In this document: one piece after another, positions 15,917-16,820 of the stretch
Position numbering within the stretch: position 1 is the stretch's first letter
How the letters are laid out: each line of letters begins with the position of its first letter
DNA from: an uncultured Oscillospiraceae bacterium
Lineage (GTDB): Bacteria > Bacillota_A > Clostridia > Oscillospirales > Oscillospiraceae
NCBI GenBank assembly: GCA_947631215.1
Contig: CANRKN010000038.1
Coordinates: 1 to 16,820 of the forward strand
Length of the DNA: 16,820 bases
Reading direction: 5' to 3'
Notes under the pieces: generated by a model
Databases searched by the model: none
What the model was told of the DNA's origin: nothing
Seen by the model: the letters and a program-made list of their open reading frames with translations, nothing else
Position numbers and translations under genes: made by a program

Positions 15917-16438
15917 ATGCTGAACTTGTATGTGTTGGATGCGGCGTCGGACGAGAGGATACCGGCCAGCGTCAGCGAGGCCACAGAGCATGACCTCTCC
16001 GCGACCAAGGACTGGCAAACAAGCTGGACCACACTCTTCGCCAGGCATTTGCCCAATAAAGTAGCATTACGCCGCTCGGATGACGGAGAGCTGCCCGGCC
16101 TTATGTCCTATGAACTGGATGAAGGGGGCCTGGCGGTGGAAATCCTCTACATGGAGAGCGCCCGCCACAGCAATGCAAATCTTCTCCACGCCATAGGTCA
16201 GCAAAAACGGTATTATGGAATTGCCAAGGCTCTGTTCGCCTATGCGGCGCAGGTCTCCATGGACGCGGGCTTCGACGGTGTGCTTGTGTTCCGGGCAAAG
16301 ACAAGTGAACTTCTGGAATACTATGCCAGGGAGTTCGGCGCCCGGCAGGTGGCCGCATACGACCCCTTCCGAATGGTGATTTGGGAGGATGCGGCGGAAC
16401 GGATCATTTCGGAATTCAGGGGGTATCCAAATGGCTGA
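15917..16438 (+). CDS. GNAT-like N-acetyltransferase
   Basis: A 173-residue protein with the signs of a GCN5-related acetyltransferase, which moves an acetyl group from acetyl-CoA to an amine. The central strand GLAVEILYMESA is followed by QKRYYGIAKALFAYAAQ, whose RYYGIA matches the acetyl-CoA pyrophosphate-binding Q/R-x-x-G-x-G/A motif. Then come the strand GVLVFRAKTS and the helix ELLEYYAREFGAR, the usual C-terminal L-x-x-YY-x-x-x-GA end. The substrate cannot be inferred. I start at 15917 because AGAAGGG (15904-15910) stands 6 nt before this ATG. Upstream in-frame starts at 15866 (TTG) and 15899 (ATG) have worse context, and the region near 15866 looks like promoter. The stop overlaps the start of the next gene by 8 nt, so the two are translationally coupled. 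A free-standing antibiotic or metabolite acetyltransferase and a toxin-like tRNA acetyltransferase are alternatives that cannot be separated here. Confidence 0.8.
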   Translation: MLNLYVLDAASDERIPASVSEATEHDLSATKDWQTSWTTLFARHLPNKVALRRSDDGELPGLMSYELDEGGLAVEILYMESARHSNANLLHAIGQQKRYYGIAKALFAYAAQVSMDAGFDGVLVFRAKTSELLEYYAREFGARQVAAYDPFRMVIWEDAAERIISEFRGYPNG

Positions 16439-16652
16439 GATGAACAAAGAAGAATTGCTCCGGGCAGAGGCTGTCGGCGCTGAGAACGGCTGGGTCGCAC
16501 CCTTGACGCAGGAGGACAAGGAATACTTTGCCTATCTGCGGACGGTGTTCAAGCGGTACAGCATCGTGCCCTCCAAGGCCACCCGCCTGGAATATGATTT
16601 CGTCGTTCGGGTGGCAGAGAGCGAGTTCTACCTCCAGCAGGCCAACGCCTGA
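16431..16652 (+). CDS. Small conserved-looking protein of unknown function
   Basis: A 73-residue cytoplasmic protein starting MAEMNKEELLRAEAVGAENG and ending AESEFYLQQANA. It is mostly predicted helix and rich in charged residues (KEELLRAEA, TQEDKEYFAYLRTVFKRY), with no membrane segment, cysteine or known motif. The ATG at 16431 has AGGGGG (16418-16423) 7 nt upstream and overlaps the acetyltransferase stop in ATGGCTGA. Upstream in-frame starts would lie deep in that gene and are unlikely. Tight coupling suggests a partner or regulator of the acetyltransferase. Function is not recognised. Confidence 0.75.
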   Translation: MAEMNKEELLRAEAVGAENGWVAPLTQEDKEYFAYLRTVFKRYSIVPSKATRLEYDFVVRVAESEFYLQQANA

Positions 16653-16685
16653 CCCCTTGTTTAGTCCCGTGGCGGTCTTCGTGTG

Positions 16686-16720
16686 TTTTTTGGTGTGTGT
16701 TTTTTGGTGTGTCTTTTTTG
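16686..16720 (+). repeat. 14-bp T-rich tandem repeat
   Basis: Three T6 runs (16686-16691, 16700-16705, 16714-16719) separated by GGTGTGTG and GGTGTGTC, giving an exact 14-bp period. They lie 34 nt after the small gene. The T-runs could aid transcript release, but no GC-rich stem precedes them. Confidence 0.75.
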
Positions 16721-16745
16721 AAAAATCCGGTGGCTGGCAAAATAG

Positions 16746-16774
16746 TCATGACCACCAGTAAACTGGTGGCATGA
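16746..16774. repeat. Long hairpin with one bulged A
   Basis: TCATG (16746-16750) pairs with CATGA (16770-16774), one A (16751) is bulged, and CCACCAGT (16752-16759) pairs with ACTGGTGG (16762-16769). The result is 13 bp of stem with a two-base turn. A hairpin with an unpaired base is how IS200/IS605 transposases recognise element ends. No transposase is inside the window, so that reading is only a possibility. Confidence 0.7.
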
Positions 16775-16820
16775 GTAGCCCCTGGAAGGGGCAAATACGG
16801 ACGTAGCCCCTGGAAGGGGC
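16775..16820. repeat. Two copies of an 18-bp inverted-repeat unit
   Basis: GTAGCCCCTGGAAGGGGC occurs at 16775-16792 and again at 16803-16820, a 28-bp period, the second copy ending exactly at the window edge. Each copy folds as GCCCCT-GGA-AGGGGC. The 10-bp spacer is too short for CRISPR. It is either a REP-like or satellite array, or subterminal repeats of a mobile element continuing to the right. Confidence 0.75.

Noticed and set aside
16775..16820. Start of a CRISPR array
   Set aside because: The repeat is 18 bp with only 10 bp between copies, self-complementary throughout, and no cas gene is near.

Overview
GC-rich Gram-positive (Clostridia-like) DNA. The basis is an APKTGD-type sortase signal on a giant surface protein built from Spy0128/FctA-like isopeptide modules, together with good Shine-Dalgarno (SD) sites and intrinsic terminators. 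The gut Oscillospiraceae/Lachnospiraceae are my best guess, from general familiarity with such adhesin and recombinase pairs. No marker gene fixes the taxon.

Layout. Positions 1-82 hold the end of an unseen left-hand unit, marked by a clean rightward terminator. A 278-residue tyrosine recombinase (83-919, minus) follows. Upstream of it on the same strand is a 4354-codon gene (1067-14131, minus) that fills almost 80% of the window. Its product has a signal peptide, a unique N-terminal head, an SdrD_B-like and a SpaA-like domain, about 15 isopeptide-type stalk modules, two DUF11-like domains, a 273-residue acidic spacer placed inside one module, a Pro/Ser hexapeptide wall-spanning tail and a cell-wall sorting signal. 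Its upstream region holds a plausible sigma-A promoter about 310 nt before the start codon, a run of ten C (G on the coding strand) and a perfect 26-bp palindrome.

To the right is a minus-strand gene (14554-15660) that reads as one protein only if two frameshifts are repaired. I call it a pseudogene or a sequencing-damaged gene. A divergent two-gene plus-strand operon follows: a GNAT-like acetyltransferase (15917-16438) overlapping a 73-residue protein of unknown function (16431-16652). The last 170 bases are non-coding and densely structured: a 14-bp T-rich tandem repeat, a long hairpin with a bulged A, and two copies of an 18-bp inverted-repeat unit at 28-bp spacing. They look like the edge of a mobile or REP-like element that continues past the window.

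How the parts may work together: the giant protein is probably a wall-anchored adhesin held away from the cell by a chemically locked stalk. The recombinase, the G/C homopolymer, the palindrome and the in-frame tandem repeats are each possible sources of on/off or length variation of that protein. That link is inference; no inverted repeat pair flanking a switch was found in the window.
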